A model generated the notes under the pieces. The model did no database searches. It was not told the origin of the DNA and saw only the letters and a program-made list of their open reading frames with translations. Made by a program: the position numbers and the translations under genes. A stretch of DNA of 64,000 nt from BM003 sp963699835 (GTDB lineage: Bacteria > Pseudomonadota > Gammaproteobacteria > Steroidobacterales > BM003). The stretch spans positions 186,001 through 250,000 of the forward strand of contig CAVOVJ010000006.1 in NCBI GenBank assembly GCA_963699835.1, given 5' to 3'. Positions 54,767-63,941 of the stretch are shown piece after piece (position 1 is the first letter of the stretch; each line of letters begins with the position of its first letter).

Positions 54767-57693
54767 TTTTGCGCTCCGGGTGCCTGTTCGAGATTGACCC
54801 GTACGGCGCTCGACTGCACCAGGCCTTCGTCCAGCGAGCGCAGATAGGCGCTGCTCGATGCGCCCTGGCTTTGCACGAAAGGCCGGATCTGGAACAGGTA
54901 TAACTTGCCGTCGAGGAAACCGAACTCGACGTCGGCAACCGCATCCGCGCGTTCTTCCGGCGGCAGCGTGTCGAACCAGCCCGGCAGTTTTGCTACGAAG
55001 TCGAGCAATGCGGCAATCTTGTCGTCGGTCAGAAGGCGCTCGGCGCCGGAAGTGCCGACCAGTTCGGAGCCGCCACCGGGATTTAGCACGCGCTTGTAAG
55101 GTGCGGTCGCAGATCCAAGAAGGCTCACCGCGCCGTCGCTCTTGCGAATCAGCAGCGATTCGGCGGCCTGGCCCTCGACGCCGCCACCCACTCCCTCGTT
55201 TACGACGACAGTGATGTGATCGCGTGCGCCCGTTTCTGCGTCAGCGGTTACCAGTACCCCGGAAATGTCCGAGTTTACGCTGCGATGCAGGAGCACCGAG
55301 GCATAAACGTGCTCAGGATCGTTCATGATGCCCTGGCGCCAGCCGTACGAGCGCTCGGTAAATGGGCTTGCCCAGACGTCGCGCATGGCCTGGACAATAT
55401 TCTCGAAGCCGACAACATTCGGCACGGTCAGATTGATGCCCGCGCCGGTGAAACCGGGCAGATCTTCGACATTGGTGTCCGAGCGCACGAACACGCCGTA
55501 GCTGCCGTCCGGTCCAAAGTTTTCGAGCAGGGCCTGATGAAACTGATTGAGTTTCTCCGGGTTGGCCGGCCGGGTTTCGAACCATTCGCGGATCGTCGCG
55601 AGGATTTCGCGGGTGCGAGTGGTTCGTTCTACCGGGTCGTCGATAGCCTGCAGCTCGTCGAAGTGAATGGTCATCCATTCAAACAGCGTCGGTCCGCCCG
55701 GCTCGATCTGGCGATCCAGCAGCGAATGCGCAAACAGTCCGAAAGGCACGGCCAGGCCCGGTGCCACATGGCCGGGGAAATGCCTGGTCAGTTTGCCGAC
55801 CTGAGCGGCTTTGGGCCCTACCCGCACGCCCTGATCGGCCGATCCCAGCTGCGACGTAGGAATCAGATCCTGGGTTTGCAGATCGAGCCGCGAAACATCG
55901 ATGCTGATGCGTTCGCTGACTTGCGGTGCGGTATCGCTGCGTGACTCCTCACGGCTGTCATCCAGCATGATTCTGACAACCCCGCGTGGGCTCGAGGCCA
56001 CGGTGATTCGCTGCCCGAGATAACGCCGCAGTTCGGGCAGATGCTGGTCGGCAACCACGACGTTCGGTACCCCGAGGTTGCGCGCGAGCAACTGCACATG
56101 GGACAGCGCATTGCCCTCGTGCTCGGTCAGGATGCCGGCCACTACCGGTAGTTCCGAGACCGTTTCCGGCACCAGAGCGATGCTGTCGGCGGTACCTTCC
56201 GGGACGTTGCGGAGTTCATCCAGCGTGCGTAACACGCCGCGCCCGATTCCCGGGTTGAGCGAGCGCAATCCGGACGGCACATCGCGGCCGAACATTTGTT
56301 GGCGGATTCCTGCAAGCTGCATCGCGTCGCCCTCGAGCGGTTCGAGCAGACGCGAGTAAAACAGCAGCGGACTGCCGCGCATCCGATCCGGAATGTACTC
56401 GATGCTGAGCGGTTCTATCTGGGCAAAGCGGTGTATCGTCGGCTCGAAATACAGCGCCAGCCTGCGCGTGGCCCAGCCGGGCACGCGTCCGAGATATCTG
56501 AGTTCGGCGAGATACTCGTCGAGTGCCATTGTCCGGGCATCGAATGCCTTCATGCTGTCGCTTAGGTTTTGCCATTCCCAGGAGGTGAGCAGGCCCACGC
56601 CATATGCTGCCTGGGCGAAGCCGTGCATCAGTTGCACCGATTCGACACGGCTGTAACGCGTTTCGCCGATTGCCAGCGTTTGTCCGAGGTTAAATACCCG
56701 CGCTTCGAGCGAAAGAACCAGGTCGATGCCGTCAAGCGGGTTTCCGCTGCGGGCGATCCCTTCGCGCAGTGTTGCCATGATCGCGCCGAGAATCTCCAGC
56801 CGTTGCGATGCGGTCGTCGCGCCGCGTAACTCCGTCGTTTGCTCGCGCAGCCTGTCCGCGAGTTGCGAATCGCGGCTTTTGCTCGCGTAGGCCTCAATGG
56901 CAGGAGCCGGGTCGGGGAGTGTGGCGGCCGCATCGATGGCGGCGGCCAGTGCCTCGTAGTCCTCGGCCAAAGCGGGCCGGGCGGATTTAGCGGCGTACTC
57001 GCGCACCCGCGCGGCATCGCCTGGCTCGGGGCGGCCATGAATCTTATTGCGAAGCTCGGAAAACCCGGGATCCTCGGTGTTCAGGACAGTCGCCATGCCG
57101 CGAATGTCGGCAGCGCCGATGGCGCTCTGCCCATGTGGGATCAGGCGCGCGGCCTCGACCAGCAGCGGGTAGCGGGTTTCGATCCAGCGCGGCTGTCGCG
57201 CCAGCTCGCTCAGGAACTGGTAGGCGCTCGCTTCCTCGTCCTCGATCTGAAATGCGCCACGGTAGTAACGTGCCTTGTGCAGAATCCAGCCGTCGTCGTA
57301 GTCGATCAGGAATTGTTCGAGTACGAGGGCGCGAAAATGGTCCTGTTGTTGGGCTGTTTCACCGAAATCCGCGGCGTCCAGCTGGACCATGACGTTGGCA
57401 ACAGGAAACCCCGCCGCGCGCAAAAGCAAAGTCTGTTCGCTCCATTCGCCGTGCTGGTTGCCACCGCCGTGGTCGACGCAGGCATAGGCCTTGGGGGGCA
57501 AGACGCTGCCGTCCTTGCAAAACCAGCGAATCTGGCTAAAAGGTCCGCGTGGGTTGGCGCGCATTTCCTCTATTGACTGGCGCAGTTGTTGCGCTTCGGC
57601 AGCAGGGAGGTTGTCGACGGCCGAACTGGCGAACAGTAATCCCGGCATCGCTATCGCGAGTGCTGCGGTAAATCCCGTGGTGAGCGATCGCAT
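54763..57693 (-). CDS. Exported dikinase-like protein: phosphohistidine domain plus C-terminal PPDK ATP-grasp
   Basis: A 976-aa protein. Start 57693 is followed by a signal peptide (LTTGFTAALAIAMPGLLFASS); GGAAA lies upstream. Residues about 30-480 are helical and not recognised. About 500-575 is a PEP-utiliser mobile domain, with H532 in EHEGNALSHVQLLARNLGVP as the phosphoryl-accepting His. About 625-940 is the PPDK_N ATP-binding domain: GPKAAQVGKL, VFVRSDTNVEDLPGFTGAG, and DVEFGFLDGKLYLFQIRPF. The PEP/pyruvate TIM barrel is missing. This order is that of glucan water dikinase rather than PEP synthase. A signal peptide on an ATP-using enzyme is odd. It is coupled to the serine hydrolase gene downstream. 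Confidence 0.85.
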   Translation of the reverse strand: MRSLTTGFTAALAIAMPGLLFASSAVDNLPAAEAQQLRQSIEEMRANPRGPFSQIRWFCKDGSVLPPKAYACVDHGGGNQHGEWSEQTLLLRAAGFPVANVMVQLDAADFGETAQQQDHFRALVLEQFLIDYDDGWILHKARYYRGAFQIEDEEASAYQFLSELARQPRWIETRYPLLVEAARLIPHGQSAIGAADIRGMATVLNTEDPGFSELRNKIHGRPEPGDAARVREYAAKSARPALAEDYEALAAAIDAAATLPDPAPAIEAYASKSRDSQLADRLREQTTELRGATTASQRLEILGAIMATLREGIARSGNPLDGIDLVLSLEARVFNLGQTLAIGETRYSRVESVQLMHGFAQAAYGVGLLTSWEWQNLSDSMKAFDARTMALDEYLAELRYLGRVPGWATRRLALYFEPTIHRFAQIEPLSIEYIPDRMRGSPLLFYSRLLEPLEGDAMQLAGIRQQMFGRDVPSGLRSLNPGIGRGVLRTLDELRNVPEGTADSIALVPETVSELPVVAGILTEHEGNALSHVQLLARNLGVPNVVVADQHLPELRRYLGQRITVASSPRGVVRIMLDDSREESRSDTAPQVSERISIDVSRLDLQTQDLIPTSQLGSADQGVRVGPKAAQVGKLTRHFPGHVAPGLAVPFGLFAHSLLDRQIEPGGPTLFEWMTIHFDELQAIDDPVERTTRTREILATIREWFETRPANPEKLNQFHQALLENFGPDGSYGVFVRSDTNVEDLPGFTGAGINLTVPNVVGFENIVQAMRDVWASPFTERSYGWRQGIMNDPEHVYASVLLHRSVNSDISGVLVTADAETGARDHITVVVNEGVGGGVEGQAAESLLIRKSDGAVSLLGSATAPYKRVLNPGGGSELVGTSGAERLLTDDKIAALLDFVAKLPGWFDTLPPEERADAVADVEFGFLDGKLYLFQIRPFVQSQGASSSAYLRSLDEGLVQSSAVRVNLEQAPGAQK

Positions 57694-57889
57694 CAGCTTT
57701 GTTTCCGTATTGATGTCATTTTTTGCCGGCCCCGGCAAAGATCCGGCTCTGCTGTCGCGGATGTTATCAGGCTATGGCGGTGTTGGCCGACCCTTACAAA
57801 ATCTTGATGAGTAGCGCCGAACCCCGGCAGGCGCGTGTATCATAAGGCAAAAAATCAACCGCGATCGGATTCAGCAGGAGGCACAATCG

Positions 57890-59560
57890 ATGAACAGACC
57901 CGCGGGCCGGCTGTCGCCCGTCGACAGGTTCCTGTCGGTGTTTACAAAAATGGGTCCGGGAGAGGGTCCGAGCGTGTTGTGGTTTGCGCTCTACGTATTC
58001 CTTCTTTTGTGTTGCTACTACATCCTCAAAACCACCCGCGAAGTCTTCATCCTTACCGACTACGATGCGGAAGTCGCCAGTTACGCGATCGCGGCGCAGG
58101 CATTGCTGCTGTTTTTTATCGTGCCGCTTTATGGCCTGTTGTTTCGTGCCAGCGAGAAAAAATATCTGATCCGCTGGGTCACGCTGTTCTTCGCCGCCAA
58201 TATCGGTATTTTCTACCTGATGGGCAGTGCCGGGATGGAGATCGGCTTCATCTATTATGTATTTGTCGGCATTTTCGGGGTCATGCTTATCGCCCAGTTC
58301 TGGGCGTTTGCAGCGGACTGTTACAACGTAAAGAGCGGCCAGCGGCTGTTCCCGGTCATCATGATCGGCGGGTCGGCCGGGGCGATTCTCGGCGCCAAGG
58401 TACCCAAACTGCTGGCGGCACTCGGCGTCGAGCAGATCGAAATGCTGCTCGTGGCTGGCGCTATCCTGCTGCTGACGCTGCTGCTCGGCGAGATTGCGCG
58501 ACGCAAGATTCCCGACTCGGCGCGCAGTTCGTACCTGGAGCCTGAAGCCCCGCCGCCGGAGGACAAGATCGGCCAGGCGCTTGGCGGTTTTGCGCTGGTG
58601 ATGCGCAGCCGCTATCTGCTGATGATCGTGGCGCTGGTGGTGTTGCTCAACTGGGTGAACAGCACCGGTGAGGTCATCCTCAAGGATTTCGTGCAAAACT
58701 GGGCCGTCGCCCAGGTAGAGTCCGGCGCCGCCGAGGACGTCGGGGTGTTGATCGGCGGGTTCTTCAGTGATTTTTTCTTCACAGTCAATCTGATCGGTTT
58801 CCTGATCCAGGCGTTTCTGGTGTCGCGGATCTACCGCATGATCGGTGTTTCGGGGGCGCTCTTGATCCTGCCTACGATTGCCGCGATCGGGTATGGGTTG
58901 ATTGCGTTTGCGATTGCGTTCGTGCCGATTTTCAGCATCGTGCGTATCGTCAAGATTATGGAAAACAGCGTCGACTATTCAGTAATGAATACCACCCGTC
59001 AGGCACTTTTTCTGCCGCTGAGCCAGGCCGAAAAATACGAAGGCAAGACCGCGATCGATACGTTTTTCTGGCGTCTTGGCGACATGATCCAGGCCGGTGC
59101 TTTTTTTGTCGGCCTTCATTACTTCAAGATGACCATCGTCCAGTTCGCGATGCTCAATGCGGTCCTCGCACTGGTGTGGCTGTTCATTGCCTACAAGCTC
59201 GGCAAGCAATACCGGCACCAGATAAAGACGAATGTCCATAATGTCGCGCCGCAATTGATCAAGCCGTTGCCGGATCTTCACGCCAACGCCGGAGCCAGCA
59301 TCAGCCATGCGTTCGAGCACGATGTTTTTGTCGATTCCGATCCCGGCGACATCATGACCTTCTCCGCGCGGCTAGCCGGCGGACCGGCGCTGCCTGCATG
59401 GCTCAGCTTCGACTCCAGCCGCCGCCTGTTTCGCGGTACCGTGCCGTCTGCAAGTAGCGACGACATCGAGATAGAAGTTACCGCGACGGACGTTGAGGGC
59501 TTGTCGGCAAGCGGCAGTTTTCGCATCGTTATCGGTAACCCCGGTTCGGAGCCGGCCTGA
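57890..59560 (+). CDS. NTP/NDP-type MFS carrier fused to a C-terminal He_PIG/cadherin-like domain
   Basis: A 556-aa protein; AGGAGG lies eight bases before ATG 57890. Residues about 25-440 contain around twelve helices with the family blocks LLLCCYYILKTTREVFILTD and SVMNTTRQALFLPLSQAEKY plus GKTAIDTFFWRLGDMI, like the carrier at 44135-45490. Residues about 460-550 form an Ig-like He_PIG (dystroglycan-type cadherin-like) domain: SISHAFEHDVFVDSDPGD, LPAWLSFDSSRRLFRGTVPS and VTATDVEGLSASGSFRIVIG. Such domains usually sit outside the cell, whereas a twelve-helix carrier would place its C terminus in the cytoplasm. The substrate is unknown. Confidence 0.85.
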   Translation: MNRPAGRLSPVDRFLSVFTKMGPGEGPSVLWFALYVFLLLCCYYILKTTREVFILTDYDAEVASYAIAAQALLLFFIVPLYGLLFRASEKKYLIRWVTLFFAANIGIFYLMGSAGMEIGFIYYVFVGIFGVMLIAQFWAFAADCYNVKSGQRLFPVIMIGGSAGAILGAKVPKLLAALGVEQIEMLLVAGAILLLTLLLGEIARRKIPDSARSSYLEPEAPPPEDKIGQALGGFALVMRSRYLLMIVALVVLLNWVNSTGEVILKDFVQNWAVAQVESGAAEDVGVLIGGFFSDFFFTVNLIGFLIQAFLVSRIYRMIGVSGALLILPTIAAIGYGLIAFAIAFVPIFSIVRIVKIMENSVDYSVMNTTRQALFLPLSQAEKYEGKTAIDTFFWRLGDMIQAGAFFVGLHYFKMTIVQFAMLNAVLALVWLFIAYKLGKQYRHQIKTNVHNVAPQLIKPLPDLHANAGASISHAFEHDVFVDSDPGDIMTFSARLAGGPALPAWLSFDSSRRLFRGTVPSASSDDIEIEVTATDVEGLSASGSFRIVIGNPGSEPA

Positions 59561-59607
59561 CATGGATAGCGGCCGCGATTGCATGGATCCGGGTTAGCGG
59601 GCGGCGC

Positions 59608-60723
59608 ATGGACGAGGGCGTTTTGCGGGTTGGGTTGCTGGTCAACCCGGTAGCCGGGATGGGTGGCAGCGTCGGCCTGAAAGGCACCGACGGTGATATG
59701 GCCGAGCGGGCGAGAGTGCTCGGCGCGCAACCGGTAACCCCCGATCGCACCCGTGATTTTCTCAAACACCTGAAGTCCTCGCAGCCGCTCCTGTGGCTCG
59801 CCGGTCCGGGTGAAATGGGTGAAAACTGGCTGCGCGAGTCCGGCCGAGAGTGTCATGTAGTGGGCGAGACGGCGGCACGGACCAGTGCCGGGGATACCCG
59901 CCGGATCGCAGCGGAAATGCAGCGCCAGGGTATCGATCTGCTCGTTTTCGTCGGCGGCGACGGTACCGCGCGGGATGTCTGCGACGCGGTCGGAACCGGG
60001 CCGGTGGTCATTGGCGTTCCTGCCGGCGTCAAGGTCTACAGCGCGGTTTTTGCGTTCAGTGCACGGGCGGCGGCACGACTCCTCGAAGCATTTGCTCATG
60101 GCGCCGAGACCGGAGAGGAAGAGGTGCTCGATATCGACGAGGAGGCGTTTCGCGAGGGCCGCCTCGATGCGCGACTCTACGGGGCGTTGCGTGTACCCGA
60201 AGTCGGCGGAGACCTGCAGGGGGGCAAAGAGGCGTCCGACAGCGGCGTTTCTGGCCAGGCGGCCAAGCTCGAAGTGGGCGAATACGTTGCAGGATTGATG
60301 GAGCAGGATGTGCTTTACCTGCTCGGTCCCGGAACGACCGTCAGGGCTGTTGCGGAGGCAGTGGGGGTTGACAAGTCCCTGCTCGGTGTCGATGCGCTGT
60401 GCAACGGTGAACTCGTCGGCCGCGATCTCGGCGAACGCGAATTGCTCGATTTGCTCGGGCGCCATGAGCGTGCATGCATCGTTGTCACGCCGCTCGGCGG
60501 CAACGGATTCGTGTTCGGCCGCGGCAATCGTCAATTCACACCGGCCGTTATCCGGCGGGTGGGTATCGACCACATCATGATCGTGGCAATTGCCAGCAAA
60601 CTGCGCGGGATCGACAGCCTCCATGTGGATACCGGTGACGAAGCGCTGGACCAGGCATTGGCGCGCTATGTTGAGGTCATCATCGGCCTGCAGCGGGTGA
60701 GGATGATGCGGATCTCGATCTGA
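59608..60723 (+). CDS. ATP-NAD kinase family protein (AcoX/PpnK-like)
   Basis: A 371-aa protein. The N-terminal LLVNPVAGMGGSVGLKG and the kinase motif FVGGDGTARDVCDA (residues about 114-127) are typical of the NAD kinase/diacylglycerol kinase fold. Next comes GVPAGVKVYSAVFAFSARAA, a feature of the larger AcoX-like group rather than of classical PpnK. The C-terminal VVTPLGGNGFVFGRGNRQFTP is also conserved. It probably phosphorylates a nucleotide-type substrate, but NAD itself is not certain. It follows the He_PIG carrier after 47 bases and may be in one operon with it. Confidence 0.87.
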   Translation: MDEGVLRVGLLVNPVAGMGGSVGLKGTDGDMAERARVLGAQPVTPDRTRDFLKHLKSSQPLLWLAGPGEMGENWLRESGRECHVVGETAARTSAGDTRRIAAEMQRQGIDLLVFVGGDGTARDVCDAVGTGPVVIGVPAGVKVYSAVFAFSARAAARLLEAFAHGAETGEEEVLDIDEEAFREGRLDARLYGALRVPEVGGDLQGGKEASDSGVSGQAAKLEVGEYVAGLMEQDVLYLLGPGTTVRAVAEAVGVDKSLLGVDALCNGELVGRDLGERELLDLLGRHERACIVVTPLGGNGFVFGRGNRQFTPAVIRRVGIDHIMIVAIASKLRGIDSLHVDTGDEALDQALARYVEVIIGLQRVRMMRISI

Positions 60724-60732
60724 CTATCCTGC

Positions 60733-60765
60733 CTGCCGGGCGGAGTCGCCGCGGCAGCTGGTTTT
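60733..60765 (+). terminator. Candidate terminator after the ATP-NAD kinase-like gene
   Basis: CTGCCG-GGCG (60733-60742), loop GAGT, CGCC-G-CGGCAG (60747-60757) with one bulged G, then CTGGTTTTA. It lies just upstream of the TPP riboswitch and would separate the two transcription units. Confidence 0.45.
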
Positions 60766-60782
60766 AGCTTATAGTACGGTCT

Positions 60783-60884
60783 GCCTTAGGGGAGGTCGCG
60801 ACAGACCTGAGAGTCCGGTATCCGCGCTGCGCGCGCCGGAGACCCTTCGAACCTGATCCGGTTAGTGCCGGCGGAGGGATAGGC
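60783..60884 (+). promoter_or_regulatory. TPP riboswitch (THI element)
   Basis: All conserved blocks of the thiamine pyrophosphate riboswitch are present in order: AGGGGAGG, ACCTGAGAG (the CUGAGA box), AGACCCTTCGAACCTGATC (the ACCUGAUC box), GGTTAGTGCC and GGCGGAGGGATAG. The ends GCCT and AGGC can pair as the outer stem. A variable P3 extension lies between CTGAGAG and AGACCC. The thiamine-uptake genes begin about 70 bases downstream. High TPP should repress them, either at transcription or by hiding the ribosome site; I see no obvious terminator, so translational control is likely (inference). Confidence 0.95.
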
Positions 60885-60955
60885 GTTTGGCCGCGAGCCA
60901 GGTTTGCCCACCACGTCGTCGACCGGGTCTCTTTGGATTTCCAGAAGAGGACCCG

Positions 60956-63057
60956 ATGCAAAGTAACAGACCCATTGCCGTTTTTGCCGCGGCACTTGCT
61001 GCGGGGCTGGCCTATGCGCCGGCCATTCTTGCAACCGATGCGGACACGACCGAAGCGCCACAGGTTCTGTCCCCGCTGCGAGTCAGCGCCGACTTTCGCC
61101 AATCCGATATTCTCGACTCCCACGCCAGTGTCACCGTGCTCGAGCGGACCGTAATTCAGGATGCCGGGCAGCAACATTTCGAGTCGCTGACCCAGCTCGT
61201 GCCGAATCTGAACATCGCGGGCGGCACCTCGCGCGCACGCTATTTCCAGATTCGCGGCATCGGCGAGCTCGAGCAGTACCAGGGCGCGCCAAACCCGTCG
61301 GTCGGATTCCTGGTCGACGATATCGATTTCAGCGGCGTAGGGGGTGTTGCGACGCTGTTCGATACGCAGCAGATCGATGTGCTGCGCGGGCCGCAGGGAA
61401 CCCGTTATGGCGCCAATGCGCTGGCGGGAATGATCTACGTCAAATCGGTCGATCCGACCCCGGAATTCGACATGACCGCCGAAGCGCTCGTCGGCAGCGA
61501 TGCCGCGCGTTCGGCGGGCGTGGCTTTCGGCGGACCGGTCAGCGACGCACTGGCATACCGCCTGGTGGGCCACAGCTACAAGTCGGATGGGCAGCGCAAT
61601 AATCGCTTCTATAACGACGGCGATACCAACCAGCGCGATGAAACGACGCTGCGCAACAAGTGGCGTTACGCGGCGACCGCGTGCGCGCCGACCTGACCGC
61701 GATGTATGTCGATATCGACAACGGCTACGATGCGTGGGCGATCGACTCGAGCCGCGACACGTTGTCGGACAAGCCCGGCAAGGACAGCCAGAAATCGCGT
61801 GCTGGTTCGCTGCGCGTGGCCGCCGATATTGGCCCCAGCATGGAACTGGTGAGCATTTCCAGCGCAGCCGATAGCGACATCCGTTTCAGCTACGATGGCG
61901 ACTGGGGCAATGACCAGAGCTGGGGCGAATTCGCTCCCTACGACTTTGTCTCCGACACGGAGCGTAAGCGGACGACTCTGACCCAGGAATTGCGTTTGCT
62001 GTCGCAGCCGGGCCATGGTCTTTTCGGTGGTCGCAGCGACTGGCTGGTCGGGGTTTACACGAGCTATCTCGACGAGAACAACGCCATCCTCGATGAGTTC
62101 AATGGTGCAGTATTTCGCGAAGTGGACAGCGATTACGATGCCACCAATGCGGCAATTTTCGTCCAGCTCGACACCCTGCTCAGCCAACGTACCAGGCTCT
62201 CCGCGGGTGTTCGCGTGGAACGCCGATGGGCCGACTATCAGGACAGCGACGGTGCGGATTTCGACCCAACGGACTCGATGCCGGGCGGGCATGTGACGCT
62301 GAGTTTCGTCCCCCGCGACAACACCAGTCTGTATGCTTCGGTGTCGCGGGGATACAAGGCCGGCGGATTCAATATCGGCGCGGTGATACCCGAGGAACGG
62401 CGCGAATACGATCCCGAGTATTTGTGGAATTATGAAGTCGGTCTCAAGGGTCTGTGGCCGGACAAGGGAATGTTCGCCAGCCTCGCCCTGTTCTACCAGG
62501 ATCGCGATGATGCCCAGGTCAGCACGTCATTCCAGCTCGACCCGAACGACCCGCTGAGCTATGTATTCCTGACCGGCAATGCCGCGGAAGGTCACAGTTA
62601 CGGATTGGAAGGTGAGGCGCGATGGCGCATACATCGCAACTGGACCGCGCACGGGTCGCTCGGTTTGCTGCAGACCGAATTCGATGACTACCAGACTCCG
62701 ACCCGCAGCCTCGACGGTCGCGACCAGGCTCATGCGCCGCACTACATGTACGACGTCGGCATCACATACCGGGATCAACGTGGTTTGTTCGCCCGGGTCG
62801 ATGTCGCGGGAAAAGATGGGTTCTATTACTCGGACAGCCACGATCAGAAGTCGGATGCGTATAGCGTGGTAAACGCCAAGGTCGGTTTCGAGGCATTACG
62901 CTGGTCGGCGTTCGCCTGGGGACGCAACGTGTTCGACGAGGACTACGGCCTGCATGGATTCTTTTTTGCCAATGAGCCACCGGACTGGCAGGACAAACTC
63001 TACGAACAACAGGCTGATCCGGCCCAGTTTGGCCTGACGTTCACTTACAGATACTGA
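60956..63057 (+). CDS. TonB-dependent receptor, probable thiamine (or thiamine precursor) importer, one frameshift
   Basis: The protein starts at ATG 60956 with a signal peptide (AVFAAALAAGLAYAPAILA). The plug domain includes a TonB-box-like QVLSPLRVSA, DILDSHASVTVLERTVI and LRGPQGTRYGANALAG. The beta-barrel runs to the C-terminal YEQQADPAQFGLTFTYRY, which ends in an aromatic residue as expected. The frame shifts near 61660 (AACAAGTGGCG): one missing base, for example AAG CTG GCG, would give NKLALRGDRVRADLTAMYVD. The joined protein is about 700 aa. Placement behind a TPP riboswitch and before pnuT supports a thiamine-related substrate. Confidence 0.9.
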
Positions 63058-63066
63058 GGAGCCAAG

Positions 63067-63318
63067 ATGCGCGGAACCGTTGAGATAAGCATGTATCCGC
63101 TGGACGAGTCCTACATCGGGCCGATCCGGCAATTCATCGACAGCCTGAACGAACACGATGGCGTGGAGGTCGAGACCAGCGCGACCAGCACCCGGGTTTG
63201 CGGCGACTATGACCGGGTTATGGCCGTAGTCACCACGGAAATGCGCCGGGTTCATGCGGCGGGCGAGGCGACCGTGGTGTTTGTGCTGAAGGTGCTGTGC
63301 GCGCCGTCGTCTGACTGA
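63067..63318 (+). CDS. Small thiamine-binding/YkoF-like protein (83 aa)
   Basis: A single-domain protein with no signal peptide: VEISMYPLDESYIGPIRQFI, VETSATSTRVCGDYDRVMAV and a hydrophobic VFVLKVLCA strand. This matches the MTH1187/YkoF-type ferredoxin-like fold (PF01910-like), whose members bind thiamine or its pyrimidine. It lies 9 bases after the receptor and 2 bases before pnuT and shares their riboswitch-controlled transcript. A cytoplasmic binding or buffering role for imported thiamine is plausible. The family call is from motif recognition only. Confidence 0.75.
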   Translation: MRGTVEISMYPLDESYIGPIRQFIDSLNEHDGVEVETSATSTRVCGDYDRVMAVVTTEMRRVHAAGEATVVFVLKVLCAPSSD

Positions 63319-63320
63319 TA

Positions 63321-63941
63321 ATGGCCGAGTTCGGGAGTGCCCTGGCTGCCTCCTTCGAGGCGATGAACACGGCAGAACTCGCGGCCGTGGTGCTGGCCAT
63401 CCTCTACCTGGTTCTGGTTGTGCGTGAGAACATCTGGTGCTGGGCCGCGGCGTTTGTCAGCACCGCTATTTACCTTGTGCTGTTTTTCGATGTGCGCCTG
63501 TACATGGAATCCGCGTTGCAGGTTTTCTATCTTGCGATGGCGGTGTATGGCTGGTGGCAATGGCGCCGCGGTGGCCGTGATGGTGGGGTGTTGGAGATCA
63601 GCACCTGGCCGCTTTCCACCCATGCCGGGATTGTCATCGCGATTGTCGGGTTGAGCGGCGCAAGCGGGTGGCTGCTCGACACGAGGACCGCCGCGGCATT
63701 CCCGTACCTCGACTCGTTTACGACCTGGTCGGCCGTGGTTACGACTTACATGGTGACCCGCAAGATTCTGGAAAACTGGATTTACTGGTTTGTGATCGAC
63801 AGCATCTCGATCTACCTCTACACGAGTCGCGGCATGTATCTGACTGCGCTGTTATTCGCGTTGTATGTGGTGCTCGTCGTATTCGGTTACCGGCGCTGGC
63901 GCCGCAACTATTGCGCTGACCCGATTGCAGTGGCGGCGTGA
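63321..63941 (+). CDS. pnuT: PnuC-family transporter, probable thiamine transporter PnuT
   Basis: A 206-aa protein with about seven membrane helices. PnuC-type features are LYLVLVVRENIWCWAAAFVS, the WWQW segment (MAVYGWWQWRRGG), TTYMVTRKILENWIYWFVID and YTSRGMYLTALLFALYVVLV. The Trp- and Asn-containing motif NWIYWFVID is shared by nicotinamide riboside, riboflavin and thiamine versions. Location under a TPP riboswitch points to thiamine. Such facilitators rely on phosphorylation of their substrate inside the cell, so a kinase gene is expected just beyond the window end. Confidence 0.9.
   Translation: MAEFGSALAASFEAMNTAELAAVVLAILYLVLVVRENIWCWAAAFVSTAIYLVLFFDVRLYMESALQVFYLAMAVYGWWQWRRGGRDGGVLEISTWPLSTHAGIVIAIVGLSGASGWLLDTRTAAAFPYLDSFTTWSAVVTTYMVTRKILENWIYWFVIDSISIYLYTSRGMYLTALLFALYVVLVVFGYRRWRRNYCADPIAVAA

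Noticed and set aside
54763..57693. Annotation as phosphoenolpyruvate synthase (ppsA)
   Set aside because: The PEP/pyruvate TIM barrel is missing, the phosphohistidine domain precedes the ATP-grasp, and a signal peptide is present.
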